Assembly (NCBI GenBank): GCA_045540055.1
Contig: JAZQGO010000003.1
Span: forward strand, 26,156 to 90,155
Direction: 5' to 3'
DNA from: SIG565 sp045540055
GTDB taxonomy: Bacteria; Bacillota; Clostridia; Oscillospirales; Acutalibacteraceae
Length of the DNA: 64,000 nt
Shown here: in pieces, positions 17,786-26,665 of the stretch
Numbering within the stretch: the stretch's first letter is position 1
Layout of the letters: each line of letters starts with the position of its first letter
Program-made: the position numbers and the translations under genes
The notes under the pieces: generated by a model
Databases searched by the model: none
What the model was told of the DNA's origin: nothing
What the model saw: only the letters and a program-made list of their open reading frames with translations

Positions 17786-19063
17786 ATGGATAACAGTATA
17801 ATAGCGCTTATAATAGTAGGCTGTACATGTGTATTGTATGTTCTAGAAACTTTCCCCGTAGCAGTTACTACGCTTCTTGGAATGCTTGCAATGGTGTATG
17901 CTGGAATTTTGTCACCTACCGATGCCTTTTCAGGATTTACGAATACCGCAGTTTTGTTGGTAATAGGTATGGTAATAATAATAGATGCATTGCTTGATAG
18001 CGGTGTTGCCGGAAGAATCGGTAAATTCCTTTCAAGATTTGTTGCTAAAACCGAAAAGCAGTTTGCTATTATCGTGTTTTTGTTGGCGGCGGCTATGTCG
18101 ATGTTTATGACCAATGCGGCACTTGTTGCAATGTTTATGCCGTTTATAGCATCTGTTGCGGCATCGTCCGGGGGTAAAATCACCAAGAAGAACACATACT
18201 TACCACTAGCCGCGGGTGGACTTATCGGCGGCACAGCAACGCTTGCTGGTAGTACGGCGCCGCTTTTGGCTAATAATGTTCTTGAGGAAATCGGCGCAAG
18301 ATCGATGCACTTTTTCGAGCCCTTTCCGATTGCACTTGCAGTAGTTGTAGTTATGGCGATTTGTTACTGGTTGTTCTTATATAAGGCACAAGTAAAATGC
18401 TTCGATTTTGAGGAAACAAAAGCTGAGAGTGAGGAAAATATAAATGATACACCGCTTGATAAAAGAAGAGCAATAATTTCTATAAGCATATTTTTGATTT
18501 GTGCGGTATTGTTTGTTATTCGCCCATTTGGTTGGGAACTGGGTCAGATTGCTATCACGGGTGCGCTTATTCTTGTTATAACAAAGTGTGTTGATGGCAA
18601 AAAAGCGTTAAAAAATATGTTTTGGCCGGCACTTATTACACTTGGCGCTGCATTGGGTATAGCCAAGGGCTTTGTTAGTTCGGGCGTTGGCGAAATGATT
18701 ATTAAATGGCTCATCGATGTGCTCGGTGTTGGCGTTTCAAACCCGTTAGTGTTGGTTACGGTGTTCTTATTGGTTGGTTACATATTGTCGCTATTTATGT
18801 CAAACGGCTCCTTGGTTGCAATGCTTGCTGCGGTGGCGGTTCCTATGGCTATCGAAATAGGATGCGACCCCATGCCACTGGCTATGGCTTGTGTTTTCGG
18901 TGCAAGTCTTGCGATGGCGACACCCGCAGCTACAACATCGGTGACAATGGTTCAGGTTGCAGGATATCGCTTTAAAGATTACCTAAGAATAGGTGGTCTT
19001 ATAGGCATTATAGGCCTTGCAACAGCCTGGTTGGCAATTGTGCTTATTTATGGATTAATTTAA
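17786..19063 (+). CDS. SLC13-family anion permease
   Basis: 425 residues with about eleven membrane helices in two inverted halves. MFMTNAALVAMFMPFIASVAASS in the first half and LFMSNGSLVAMLAAVAVPMAIE in the second are the paired helical-hairpin motifs of the DASS/ion transporter superfamily, and GGTATLAGSTAPLLANNVL resembles the anion-binding loop. Family members move dicarboxylates, sulfate or other anions with Na+. An uptake permease inside a polysaccharide biosynthesis operon is unusual; it could supply the acid used by neighbouring ligases. The transported substrate is unknown. Confidence 0.85.
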   Translation: MDNSIIALIIVGCTCVLYVLETFPVAVTTLLGMLAMVYAGILSPTDAFSGFTNTAVLLVIGMVIIIDALLDSGVAGRIGKFLSRFVAKTEKQFAIIVFLLAAAMSMFMTNAALVAMFMPFIASVAASSGGKITKKNTYLPLAAGGLIGGTATLAGSTAPLLANNVLEEIGARSMHFFEPFPIALAVVVVMAICYWLFLYKAQVKCFDFEETKAESEENINDTPLDKRRAIISISIFLICAVLFVIRPFGWELGQIAITGALILVITKCVDGKKALKNMFWPALITLGAALGIAKGFVSSGVGEMIIKWLIDVLGVGVSNPLVLVTVFLLVGYILSLFMSNGSLVAMLAAVAVPMAIEIGCDPMPLAMACVFGASLAMATPAATTSVTMVQVAGYRFKDYLRIGGLIGIIGLATAWLAIVLIYGLI

Positions 19064-19077
19064 TTGTTTGGTGAAAA

Positions 19078-20166
19078 ATGGAAATTATCAACGTAACACA
19101 TTCCTCAATGCCTTCGTATGAAGAGTATTGCGAGGAAATAAAATCAATTTGGGACACGGTGCACCTTACCAATATGGGCCCCTTACATAACAAATTAAAA
19201 GGACAGTTAAAGGACTATTTGAAGGTTGACAATATTGAACTCTTTGTCAATGGTCATTTAGCGCTTTGTTGTGCGCTTGAGGTGTTGGGACTGAAGGGTG
19301 AGATTATTACTACACCTTTTACCTTTGCATCGACTACAAACGCCATTGTACAGGCAGGTTGCACACCTGTTTTTTGTGATGTAAAGAGTGATTACACCAT
19401 TGATGAAAGCAAAATAGAGGCACTTATAACCGACAAAACGGTTGCTATACTTGGTGTTCACGTTTACGGAAATATTTGTGACGTAGACGCTATTGACAAA
19501 ATTGCTAAGAAGTATAATCTTAAGGTTATTTACGATGCGGCACATGCATTTGGGGTTGAGTATAAGGGCAAGGGAATATGCAACTATGGTGATATTTCAA
19601 TGCTTTCCTTTCACGCAACCAAGGTTTTCCATACCATCGAGGGCGGTGCGTTGTGTTATAATGATGATACCCTTACCGAAAAGTTAGCGCTTTGCCGCAG
19701 CTTTGGTGTTAAGGGGGACGAGCTTGAGTGCTTTGGCACGAACGCCAAAATGAATGAGTTTTCGGCGGCAATGGGAATTTGTAATTTAAGACATATAGAT
19801 GAAGAAATCGCGTTGCGCGGTGAGGCTTTTGCACTGTATAACGAGCGTTTGGGCGGTATCGACGGCATTACACTTCTGTCCTTGCGCGTGGGACTAAAAC
19901 AAAACTTTGCGTATTATCCCGTTTTGTTTGATAAGCAGAAATTTGGCAAAAACAGGGATGAGGTAATTACTGAACTCGGCGCGCAAGGCATCAATGCGAG
20001 AAAATATTTTTATCCGCTTGTTTCGGCTAACAAGGGCTTTAGCGAAGATTTAACAAATCTTACACCTATCGCAAAAAACTATTCCGAAAATATTTTATGT
20101 TTACCGCTTTATGCTCATTTATCGGCAGACGATATAAACAAAATTTGTGATATAATTTTAAAATAA
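19078..20166 (+). CDS. DegT/DnrJ/EryC1 sugar aminotransferase, VioA-like
   Basis: 362 residues with the full set of nucleotide-sugar aminotransferase motifs: LTNMGPLHNKLKGQLKDYL, ITTPFTFASTTNAIVQAG, LGVHVYGNICDVDAI, VIYDAAHAFG for the cofactor, and FHATKVFHTIEGGAL with Schiff-base Lys182. The order and spacing resemble VioA, which makes dTDP-4-amino-4,6-dideoxyglucose from dTDP-4-keto-6-deoxyglucose. RmlA and RmlB, which make that keto sugar, are encoded 1.2 kb downstream and RmlC/RmlD are absent, supporting this assignment. C-3 aminotransferases of the same family cannot be excluded. Confidence 0.85.
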   Translation: MEIINVTHSSMPSYEEYCEEIKSIWDTVHLTNMGPLHNKLKGQLKDYLKVDNIELFVNGHLALCCALEVLGLKGEIITTPFTFASTTNAIVQAGCTPVFCDVKSDYTIDESKIEALITDKTVAILGVHVYGNICDVDAIDKIAKKYNLKVIYDAAHAFGVEYKGKGICNYGDISMLSFHATKVFHTIEGGALCYNDDTLTEKLALCRSFGVKGDELECFGTNAKMNEFSAAMGICNLRHIDEEIALRGEAFALYNERLGGIDGITLLSLRVGLKQNFAYYPVLFDKQKFGKNRDEVITELGAQGINARKYFYPLVSANKGFSEDLTNLTPIAKNYSENILCLPLYAHLSADDINKICDIILK

Positions 20167-20180
20167 AAGAGGTGATTTCT

Positions 20181-21311
20181 TTGGCAGAGGCATTGCAGGT
20201 GAAAAAACAACGCCAATCTAATTTAGAGTTATTTAGAATAATAACAATGTTTTTTATTGTCGCACATCACTATGTTGTTAATTCGGGATTAACTGCGGCA
20301 GACGGACCGATATACTCGGATGTGTTGTCGGGCAAGTCGATTTTCTTATTACTATTTGGTGCATTTGGCAAAATAGGAATTAATTGTTTTGTTTTCATAA
20401 CAGGATATTTTATGTGTAAATCCCAAATAACCCTAAAAAAGTTTCTAAAGCTTGTGTTTGAGGTTGTGTTTTACCGCATAGTAATATATGTTATCTTTTT
20501 AGCAACAGGATACACATCGTTTTCTTTGACAGGTTTAATCAAGGCGTTTTTGCCAATTAAAAATTTGGGAGTCGGTTTTACTGCGGCTTTTCTTGTGTTT
20601 TATCTTTTTATACCATTCGTAAATGTGCTTGTTAAGCATTTAAGCGAAAGACAACATGTTTTGATTTTGGCACTTGTGTCCTTTGCGTATATATTCTTAG
20701 GTTCAATACCAGGATTTTCCGTTACCTTCAATTATGCGACCTGGTTTATTGTTCTTTACATTATAGCGTCTTATATTAGATTTTATCCTAAAAAGTTATT
20801 TGACAACAAAAAATTCTGGATAATTACTGCATTTATTTCGGTTTTTGCTTGTTTGGCATCGGTTATATGTGGAATAATTTTGTTGCACAAAACTGGGATA
20901 AACGCTATTTACTATTTTGTGACAGATTCAAACAAGCTTTTAGCTGTAATAACCGCATTAAGCTTATTTATGATGTTTAAAAATATAAATATTAAATACA
21001 GCAAGCTTATCAATACAATGGGCGCTACAACCTTTGGCGTATTGTTAATTCATGCTAACAATGATGCAATGAGAGAATGGTTGTGGAAAGATTTATTAGA
21101 CAATGTCGGTGCATACGGAACCAATTATTTATTTGCACACGCAATAATAAGCGTTGTGCTTATTTATATAATTTGTACACTTATTGATATTGGAAGAATA
21201 AATTTTATAGAAAAGCCGTTTTTCAAGTTTTACGACAAAATAGAAAATAAAATCACTGCTACATATAAAAAAGCAGAAGATAAGTTTTGCGCAAAATTCA
21301 ACATAAAATAA
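20181..21311 (+). CDS. Membrane acyltransferase, family 3
   Basis: 376 residues with about ten membrane helices and the family 3 start SNLELFRIITMFFIVAHHYV, including His residues in the first helix. It is closer to the WecH/OatA-like group than the copy at 5676. Expected to O-acylate a sugar of the surface polymer at the membrane. AGAGGTGA at 20168-20175 places TTG 20181 at the correct distance, so that start is used rather than GTG 20172. The C-terminus is lysine-rich and soluble. Confidence 0.85.
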   Translation: MAEALQVKKQRQSNLELFRIITMFFIVAHHYVVNSGLTAADGPIYSDVLSGKSIFLLLFGAFGKIGINCFVFITGYFMCKSQITLKKFLKLVFEVVFYRIVIYVIFLATGYTSFSLTGLIKAFLPIKNLGVGFTAAFLVFYLFIPFVNVLVKHLSERQHVLILALVSFAYIFLGSIPGFSVTFNYATWFIVLYIIASYIRFYPKKLFDNKKFWIITAFISVFACLASVICGIILLHKTGINAIYYFVTDSNKLLAVITALSLFMMFKNINIKYSKLINTMGATTFGVLLIHANNDAMREWLWKDLLDNVGAYGTNYLFAHAIISVVLIYIICTLIDIGRINFIEKPFFKFYDKIENKITATYKKAEDKFCAKFNIK

Positions 21312-21324
21312 AAGGGGTGGCCTA

Positions 21325-22209
21325 ATGAAAGGTATCATTCTTGCCGGAGGCTCCGGCACACGACTTTATCCGCTTACCAAGGTGACATCGAAGCAGCTGC
21401 TTCCTGTATACGATAAGCCAATGATTTATTATCCGCTGTCCACTTTGATGCTTGCGGGTATTCGTGATATTTTAATAATTTCTACACCTGAGGACACGCC
21501 TCGTTTTGAGGCGTTGCTGGGGGATGGCAGTCAATTTGGTATTAAATTATCTTATGCCGTTCAGCCTTCGCCCGATGGACTCGCCCAAGCCTTTTTAATT
21601 GGTGAGGAATTTATTGGTGATGACGCTTGCGCAATGGTGCTTGGTGACAATATTTTCTACGGCGGTTGGTTTAGAAAGAATTTAGCAGAGGCAGTAAAAA
21701 ATGCCGAAAAAGGTATTTCGACCGTATTTGGTTACTACGTGCCCGACCCCGAACGCTTCGGCGTTGTTGAGTTTGATGAAAATCGTAAGGTTTTATCGCT
21801 CGAGGAAAAACCGAAAACCCCCAAGAGCAACTACTGTGTAACAGGACTTTATTTCTACGATAAGCGTGTTGTTGAGCTTGCAAAGCAGGTTAAGCCATCG
21901 GCACGAGGAGAACTCGAAATTACCGACTTAAACAAGCTTTATTTAGACGCTGACAGTCTGTCAGTGCAAATTTTAGGCAGAGGCTTCGCCTGGATGGACA
22001 CCGGCACAATGGATAGCTTAATGGATGCGGCAACCTTTGTGCAGACGGTGCAAAACCGCCAAGGTGTTGTAATTTCGGCACCTGAGGAAATCGCCTATCA
22101 CGCTAAATGGATAGACAAAGATGAGCTAAGACGTTCTGCCAAGCTTTACGGTAAATCACCCTATGGTGAGCATCTTTTGCGAGTGGCTGATGATAAAATT
22201 TTATATTAA
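21325..22209 (+). CDS. rfbA: Glucose-1-phosphate thymidylyltransferase RmlA
   Basis: 294 residues, the usual length. GIILAGGSGTRLYPLT is the nucleotide-binding signature, SKQLLPVYDKPMIYYPL is the RmlA motif, and LGDNIFYG, EKPKTPKSNYCVTGLYFYD and GFAWMDTGTMDSLMDA complete the active site. It makes dTDP-glucose from dTTP and glucose-1-phosphate in the cytoplasm. It lies 17 bp upstream of rfbB. From about this gene onward the operon is visibly richer in G and C than the preceding glycosyltransferase genes. Confidence 0.97.
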   Translation: MKGIILAGGSGTRLYPLTKVTSKQLLPVYDKPMIYYPLSTLMLAGIRDILIISTPEDTPRFEALLGDGSQFGIKLSYAVQPSPDGLAQAFLIGEEFIGDDACAMVLGDNIFYGGWFRKNLAEAVKNAEKGISTVFGYYVPDPERFGVVEFDENRKVLSLEEKPKTPKSNYCVTGLYFYDKRVVELAKQVKPSARGELEITDLNKLYLDADSLSVQILGRGFAWMDTGTMDSLMDAATFVQTVQNRQGVVISAPEEIAYHAKWIDKDELRRSAKLYGKSPYGEHLLRVADDKILY

Positions 22210-22226
22210 GTTTTAAGGAGAAAATT

Positions 22227-23246
22227 ATGACGGTATTGGTGACCGGCGGAGCCGGATTTATAGGCGGTAATTTTGTTTATCATATGTTAAACAAATATCC
22301 ACAGTACAAAATAGTTTGCGTTGATTGCCTTACATACGCGGGTAATATGTCTACACTAAAAGAGGCTATGGAAAACGAGAATTTTGTTTTCTGCAAAACC
22401 GATATTTGTGACCGCGAGGCAATTTATAAAATATTTGAGGAGCAAAAGCCCGACGTAGTGGTTAACTTTGCGGCAGAAAGTCACGTTGACCGTTCTATCG
22501 AAAATCCCGAAATTTTCTTAAAGACAAACATTCTTGGCACACAGGTTTTGATGGATGCCTGCCGCAAATACGGTAATATCCGTTATCATCAGGTATCAAC
22601 CGATGAGGTTTACGGAGATTTGCCGCTTGACCGTCCTGATTTGTTTTTTACAGAGAACACACCGATACATACGTCGTCCCCTTACAGCAGTTCGAAGGCA
22701 GGTGCCGATTTATTGGTTCTCGCCTATCACAGAACCTACGGTCTGCCGGTGACAATAAGCCGTTGCTCAAACAATTACGGCCCGTATCATTTTCCCGAAA
22801 AGCTGATACCCTTAATGATTGCCAATGCGCTGGCCGACAAGCCGTTGCCCGTATACGGCAAGGGCGAAAACGTGCGCGACTGGTTGTATGTTGAGGACCA
22901 CTGCAAAGCGATAGACCTTATAATTCACAAGGGTAAAATCGGCGAGGTTTACAACGTTGGCGGACACAACGAAATGGCGAATATAGATATTGTAAAGCTT
23001 ATATGCAAAAAGCTTGGCAAAACCGAGAGCCTTATTACCTACGTTGCCGACCGCAAGGGTCACGACCTCAGGTATGCTATAGACCCCACAAAAATTCACA
23101 CCGAGCTTGGTTGGTTGCCCGAAACAAAATTTGCTGACGGCATCGAGAAAACAATCACTTGGTATCTAAACAACAAAGAATGGTGGGAAACCATAATTAG
23201 CGGTGAATACCGCGACTATTACGAAAAAATGTACGGTAATAGATAG
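22227..23246 (+). CDS. rfbB: dTDP-glucose 4,6-dehydratase RmlB
   Basis: 339 residues of the extended SDR family: GGAGFIGGNFVYHML for NAD, NFAAESHVDRSIENP, STDEVYGDL, and the YSSSKAGADLLVLAYHRTYG active-site Tyr-Lys pair. It converts dTDP-glucose to dTDP-4-keto-6-deoxyglucose. RmlC and RmlD are not found in the window, so the keto sugar probably goes to the VioA-like aminotransferase at 19078, not to rhamnose, unless the rhamnose genes are elsewhere. A clear GGAG site precedes ATG 22227. Confidence 0.97.
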   Translation: MTVLVTGGAGFIGGNFVYHMLNKYPQYKIVCVDCLTYAGNMSTLKEAMENENFVFCKTDICDREAIYKIFEEQKPDVVVNFAAESHVDRSIENPEIFLKTNILGTQVLMDACRKYGNIRYHQVSTDEVYGDLPLDRPDLFFTENTPIHTSSPYSSSKAGADLLVLAYHRTYGLPVTISRCSNNYGPYHFPEKLIPLMIANALADKPLPVYGKGENVRDWLYVEDHCKAIDLIIHKGKIGEVYNVGGHNEMANIDIVKLICKKLGKTESLITYVADRKGHDLRYAIDPTKIHTELGWLPETKFADGIEKTITWYLNNKEWWETIISGEYRDYYEKMYGNR

Positions 23247-23256
23247 GAGAAATAAA

Positions 23257-24303
23257 ATGTCAGTATTTAAAGATAAAACATTGCTTATTACGGGAGGAAC
23301 AGGCTCTTTCGGCAATGCCGTTCTCAATAGATTTTTGCAGACCGATATTGGTGAAATTCGTGTTTTCTCGCGAGACGAGAAAAAACAGGACGATATGCGC
23401 CACGAGTTTCAGGCAAAAATGCCCGAGGTTGCCGATAAAATTAAGTTCTTTATTGGTGACGTGCGCGATTTAGCATCGGTTAAAAATGCGATGCATGGTG
23501 TAGATTATATTTTTCACGCCGCCGCACTCAAGCAGGTGCCGTCTTGTGAATTCTTCCCTATTGAAGCGGTAAAAACCAACGTGCTTGGTACCGAAAACGT
23601 GCTAACTGCCGCTATTGAAGCGGGTGTTAAAAGGGTTATATGCCTATCGACCGATAAGGCGGCATACCCCGTAAATGCTATGGGCACCTCAAAGGCTATG
23701 ATGGAGAAGGTTATTGTTGCAAAATCTCGTACCGTAAAACCCGAGCAGACAACTATTTGCTGCACTCGTTACGGCAACGTTATGTGTTCGCGCGGCAGCG
23801 TTATTCCGCTATGGATTGAGCAGATAAAGAAGGGCGAGCCCATCACCGTTACCGAGCCCAATATGACACGCTTTATTATGTCGCTCGAGGAGGCGGTTGA
23901 TTTAGTTCTCTTCGCCTTCGAGAATGCCGAGGGTGGCGAAATATTCGTACAAAAGGCGCCTGCCTGCACTATCGGTGTTTTGGCACAAGCAGTAAAAGAG
24001 CTGTTTGACTCAAAGGATGAAATTAAGGTAATAGGCATTCGTCACGGCGAAAAAATGTACGAAACACTTCTCACAAACGAGGAGTGCGCAAATGCTACCG
24101 ATATGGGCGACTTCTACCGCGTGCCCTGCGATAAGCGTGACCTAAACTATGATAAATACTTTAAGGATGGCGACAAGCAGCGCAATCCTTTAACCGAATT
24201 TAATTCAAATAATACCGAGCTTTTAACCGTAGCCGAGGTTAAGGAAAAATTACTAACGCTCCAGTATATTCGCGATGAAGTTGCTGCCTGGAAGGAAAAA
24301 TAA
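23257..24303 (+). CDS. capE: UDP-N-acetylglucosamine 4,6-dehydratase (5-inverting), CapE/FnlA type
   Basis: 348 residues, SDR fold with LLITGGTGSFGNAVLNRF. The catalytic position of the YxxxK motif reads NAMGTSKAMMEK (Met142, Lys146); replacement of Tyr by Met is characteristic of CapE/FnlA/WbjB. SREEKKQ-like FSRDEKKQDDMR and VTEPNMTRFIMSLEEAVDL also match. It starts L-fucosamine synthesis from UDP-GlcNAc. CapF and CapG are encoded just downstream, interrupted by one nucleotidyltransferase-like gene. ATG 23257 follows TAGGAGA and the end of rfbB. Confidence 0.92.
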   Translation: MSVFKDKTLLITGGTGSFGNAVLNRFLQTDIGEIRVFSRDEKKQDDMRHEFQAKMPEVADKIKFFIGDVRDLASVKNAMHGVDYIFHAAALKQVPSCEFFPIEAVKTNVLGTENVLTAAIEAGVKRVICLSTDKAAYPVNAMGTSKAMMEKVIVAKSRTVKPEQTTICCTRYGNVMCSRGSVIPLWIEQIKKGEPITVTEPNMTRFIMSLEEAVDLVLFAFENAEGGEIFVQKAPACTIGVLAQAVKELFDSKDEIKVIGIRHGEKMYETLLTNEECANATDMGDFYRVPCDKRDLNYDKYFKDGDKQRNPLTEFNSNNTELLTVAEVKEKLLTLQYIRDEVAAWKEK

Positions 24304-25460
24304 TGTTAAACGAAAAAGACCGCACTGTGCTTAAACTTATAAAAAGTGCTCTGACAGGCGAAAGATACGACCTGCCCGAGAATTTCAGCATAGCCGATTA
24401 TATGCAGTATGCATCACACCGACAGATTGATGCACTCATATATTACGGTGCGGTTAATTGCGGCCTAAATTCGCGTGACACGGCTGTACGCCCCGCATTT
24501 AAGAGGGTTTGCGCAGGTGTGTTTATTGATGAAATGCAGCAGGATGCTCTCAAAAAGATTTATGCCGAGTTCGACAAAGACGGTATAGATTATATGACGC
24601 TTAAGGGTATAAATCTAAAGGATATATACCCAAAACGTGATATGCGTACAATGAGTGACGCAGATATTCTTATACGCACCGAGCAATACGAAAGCATAAC
24701 AAGCGCAATGGAGGAGCTCGGTTATTGTTTTGTTAACGAGAGCGACCACGAATACATTTGGGAAAGCTCATCACTTGTGGTCGAATTACATAAAAGCCTT
24801 ATACCCACCTATGACGGACGCTTGTATGAGTTTTTTAAAAACCCTTGGGATATGGCGGTGTTAAAGAAAAATCACCACTATTTACTTAATACAAACGATG
24901 AGTTTGTTCATATCTTTACCCACTTTGCCAAGCATTATCGCGCGGGCGGGATAGGTATTAAGCATTTAACCGATTTATATGTATTTAAACAAAAAAACCA
25001 GGTTAATGAGGAGTATGTAGAAAGCGCCTTAAGGAAGATAGGCGTTTATGAATTCTATAAAAATATATGCGATGCTATAAATTTTGCCTTCCTTGACGGT
25101 ACGCTCACCAACAAGGCGGAATTTGCACTTAAAACGGTGCTTAACAGCGGCACCTATGGGTTGCCTCAAAAGCAAACACTTTGGAGCAACGTGATGAATA
25201 AAAATTCAAGGTGGCGTCGCGTTTTAAGGCTTATTTTCCCACCCGTAAAGGCTATGAAGCAGAGATACCCCGTCCTTAAAAAATGGGCGATACTTTTGCC
25301 TGTTTTGTGGGTTGCTAGAATTTTTGATACATTGTTTTTCAAAGGGTATAAGATTAAAAACCAGCGTCAAAAAATCACCTATGCAACGGCCGAGCGTACC
25401 GACGATTATATAAAGGCGCTCGAATACGTTGGTTTTGATATGTCGGAGGTTAAAAGATGA
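24303..25460 (+). CDS. Uncharacterised nucleotidyltransferase-fold protein (PF14907-like)
   Basis: 385 residues. MTLKGINLKDIYPKRDMRTMSDADILI carries a nucleotidyltransferase-type acidic pair (Asp119, Asp121) with an upstream Lys-Gly, as in the uncharacterised NTP_transf_5 group. HEYIWESSSLVVELHKSLIP and HIFTHFAKHYRAGGIGIKHLTDLYV follow; the helical C-terminus is conserved with the protein at 27819. Such genes are frequent in polysaccharide and peptide natural-product loci, but no reaction is known to me. It is inserted between capE and capF with overlapping codons on both sides, implying a role linked to fucosamine use. Confidence 0.75.
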   Translation: MLNEKDRTVLKLIKSALTGERYDLPENFSIADYMQYASHRQIDALIYYGAVNCGLNSRDTAVRPAFKRVCAGVFIDEMQQDALKKIYAEFDKDGIDYMTLKGINLKDIYPKRDMRTMSDADILIRTEQYESITSAMEELGYCFVNESDHEYIWESSSLVVELHKSLIPTYDGRLYEFFKNPWDMAVLKKNHHYLLNTNDEFVHIFTHFAKHYRAGGIGIKHLTDLYVFKQKNQVNEEYVESALRKIGVYEFYKNICDAINFAFLDGTLTNKAEFALKTVLNSGTYGLPQKQTLWSNVMNKNSRWRRVLRLIFPPVKAMKQRYPVLKKWAILLPVLWVARIFDTLFFKGYKIKNQRQKITYATAERTDDYIKALEYVGFDMSEVKR

Positions 25461-26653
25461 AGATACTTGTAACGGGTGCCAAGGGCTTTGTTGGGAAAAA
25501 TCTTTGCGCGGCGCTCAGGAACATTGCCGATGGCAAGGATAAAACCCATCCCGAAATAGTGATAGAAGAAATTTATCAGTACGATATAGATTCGACTGCT
25601 GACGAGTTAGATACATACTGTCGCGATGCCGATTTTGTCTTTAATATGGCGGGCGTAAATCGTCCACAAAACACGGACGAATTTATGCAGGGTAACTTTG
25701 GCTTTGCATCTACACTTCTTAATACCCTACAAAAGTGCGGTAACAAATGCCCCGTTGTTTTATCAAGCTCTATTCAGGCAACGCTTATCGGCAGATACGA
25801 TTCCGATTATGGCAGAAGTAAAAAGGCGGGCGAGGAGCTGTTTTTTGAATATGCCGAGAAAACGGGTGCTAAGGTGCTTGTTTATCGCTTCCCCAATCTT
25901 TTTGGTAAATGGTGCAGACCGAATTATAACAGCGCCGTTGCCACCTTCTGTTATAACACCGCAAATGATTTGGAAATTACGGTAAACGACAGAAGCACAC
26001 AGCTTGAATTGCTTTACATAGACGATTTAATTGATGAGATGCTGGCGGCTCTTAACGGAAAAGAACATCGCTGCGAGTTTGACGGCATAAACACAGTATT
26101 ATCGCCTGACGGCAAATACTGTGCCGCCCCCGTTACCCATAAGGTAACGCTCGGCGAGATTGTAGATTTGCTCGATTCATTTAAAAACCAACCCAAAACA
26201 CTAATAATGCCTGAAATACCCTTCGGCAGCTTTGCTAAAAAGCTATATTCGACCTATCTGTCTTATTTGCCCGAAAGCAAGGTTGCGTTTGACCTTAAAA
26301 TGAACGTTGACGAACGTGGTAGCTTTACGGAGATTTTAAAAACCGCCAATTGCGGACAGTTTAGCGTAAACGTATCAAAGGCAGGTATCACCAAGGGACA
26401 GCACTGGCACCATACAAAATGGGAGTTCTTTATTGTGGTGTCGGGCGAGGGACTTATCGAGCAGAGAAAAATTGGTGGCGATGAGATTTTGCGCTTCTAC
26501 GTAAGCGGCGAAAAGCCGCAGGCGGTACACATGCTGCCGGGCTACACCCATAATATAATAAACCTTTCCGATACAAATGATTTAGTAACACTTATGTGGG
26601 CAAACGAGCAGTTTGACCCCAGTCATCCCGATACATTTTTTGAGAAAGTATAG
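25457..26653 (+). CDS. capF: CapF-type bifunctional epimerase/reductase for L-FucNAc synthesis
   Basis: 398 residues with two domains. Residues 1-280 are an SDR reductase (KILVTGAKGFVGKNL; VLSSSIQAT; DYGRSKKAGEELFFEY with Tyr118 and Lys122). The C-terminal 110 residues are a cupin with the metal-binding segment GQHWHHTKWEFFIVVSGEG. In CapF/FnlB the cupin epimerises C-3 of the CapE product and the SDR domain reduces C-4. The start overlaps the preceding gene by 4 bp. Together with CapE and CapG it forms a complete UDP-N-acetyl-L-fucosamine pathway. Confidence 0.93.
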   Translation: MKILVTGAKGFVGKNLCAALRNIADGKDKTHPEIVIEEIYQYDIDSTADELDTYCRDADFVFNMAGVNRPQNTDEFMQGNFGFASTLLNTLQKCGNKCPVVLSSSIQATLIGRYDSDYGRSKKAGEELFFEYAEKTGAKVLVYRFPNLFGKWCRPNYNSAVATFCYNTANDLEITVNDRSTQLELLYIDDLIDEMLAALNGKEHRCEFDGINTVLSPDGKYCAAPVTHKVTLGEIVDLLDSFKNQPKTLIMPEIPFGSFAKKLYSTYLSYLPESKVAFDLKMNVDERGSFTEILKTANCGQFSVNVSKAGITKGQHWHHTKWEFFIVVSGEGLIEQRKIGGDEILRFYVSGEKPQAVHMLPGYTHNIINLSDTNDLVTLMWANEQFDPSHPDTFFEKV

Positions 26654-26665
26654 CAGGTGAACGGT

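Noticed and set aside
17677..18234. A 185-residue minus-strand open frame
   Set aside because: Antisense to the start of the SLC13 permease; low-complexity translation typical of a shadow of a membrane protein.
23203..23256. Earlier start for capE
   Set aside because: It would lie in the end of rfbB with no ribosome site; ATG 23257 follows TAGGAGA and begins the SDR motif.
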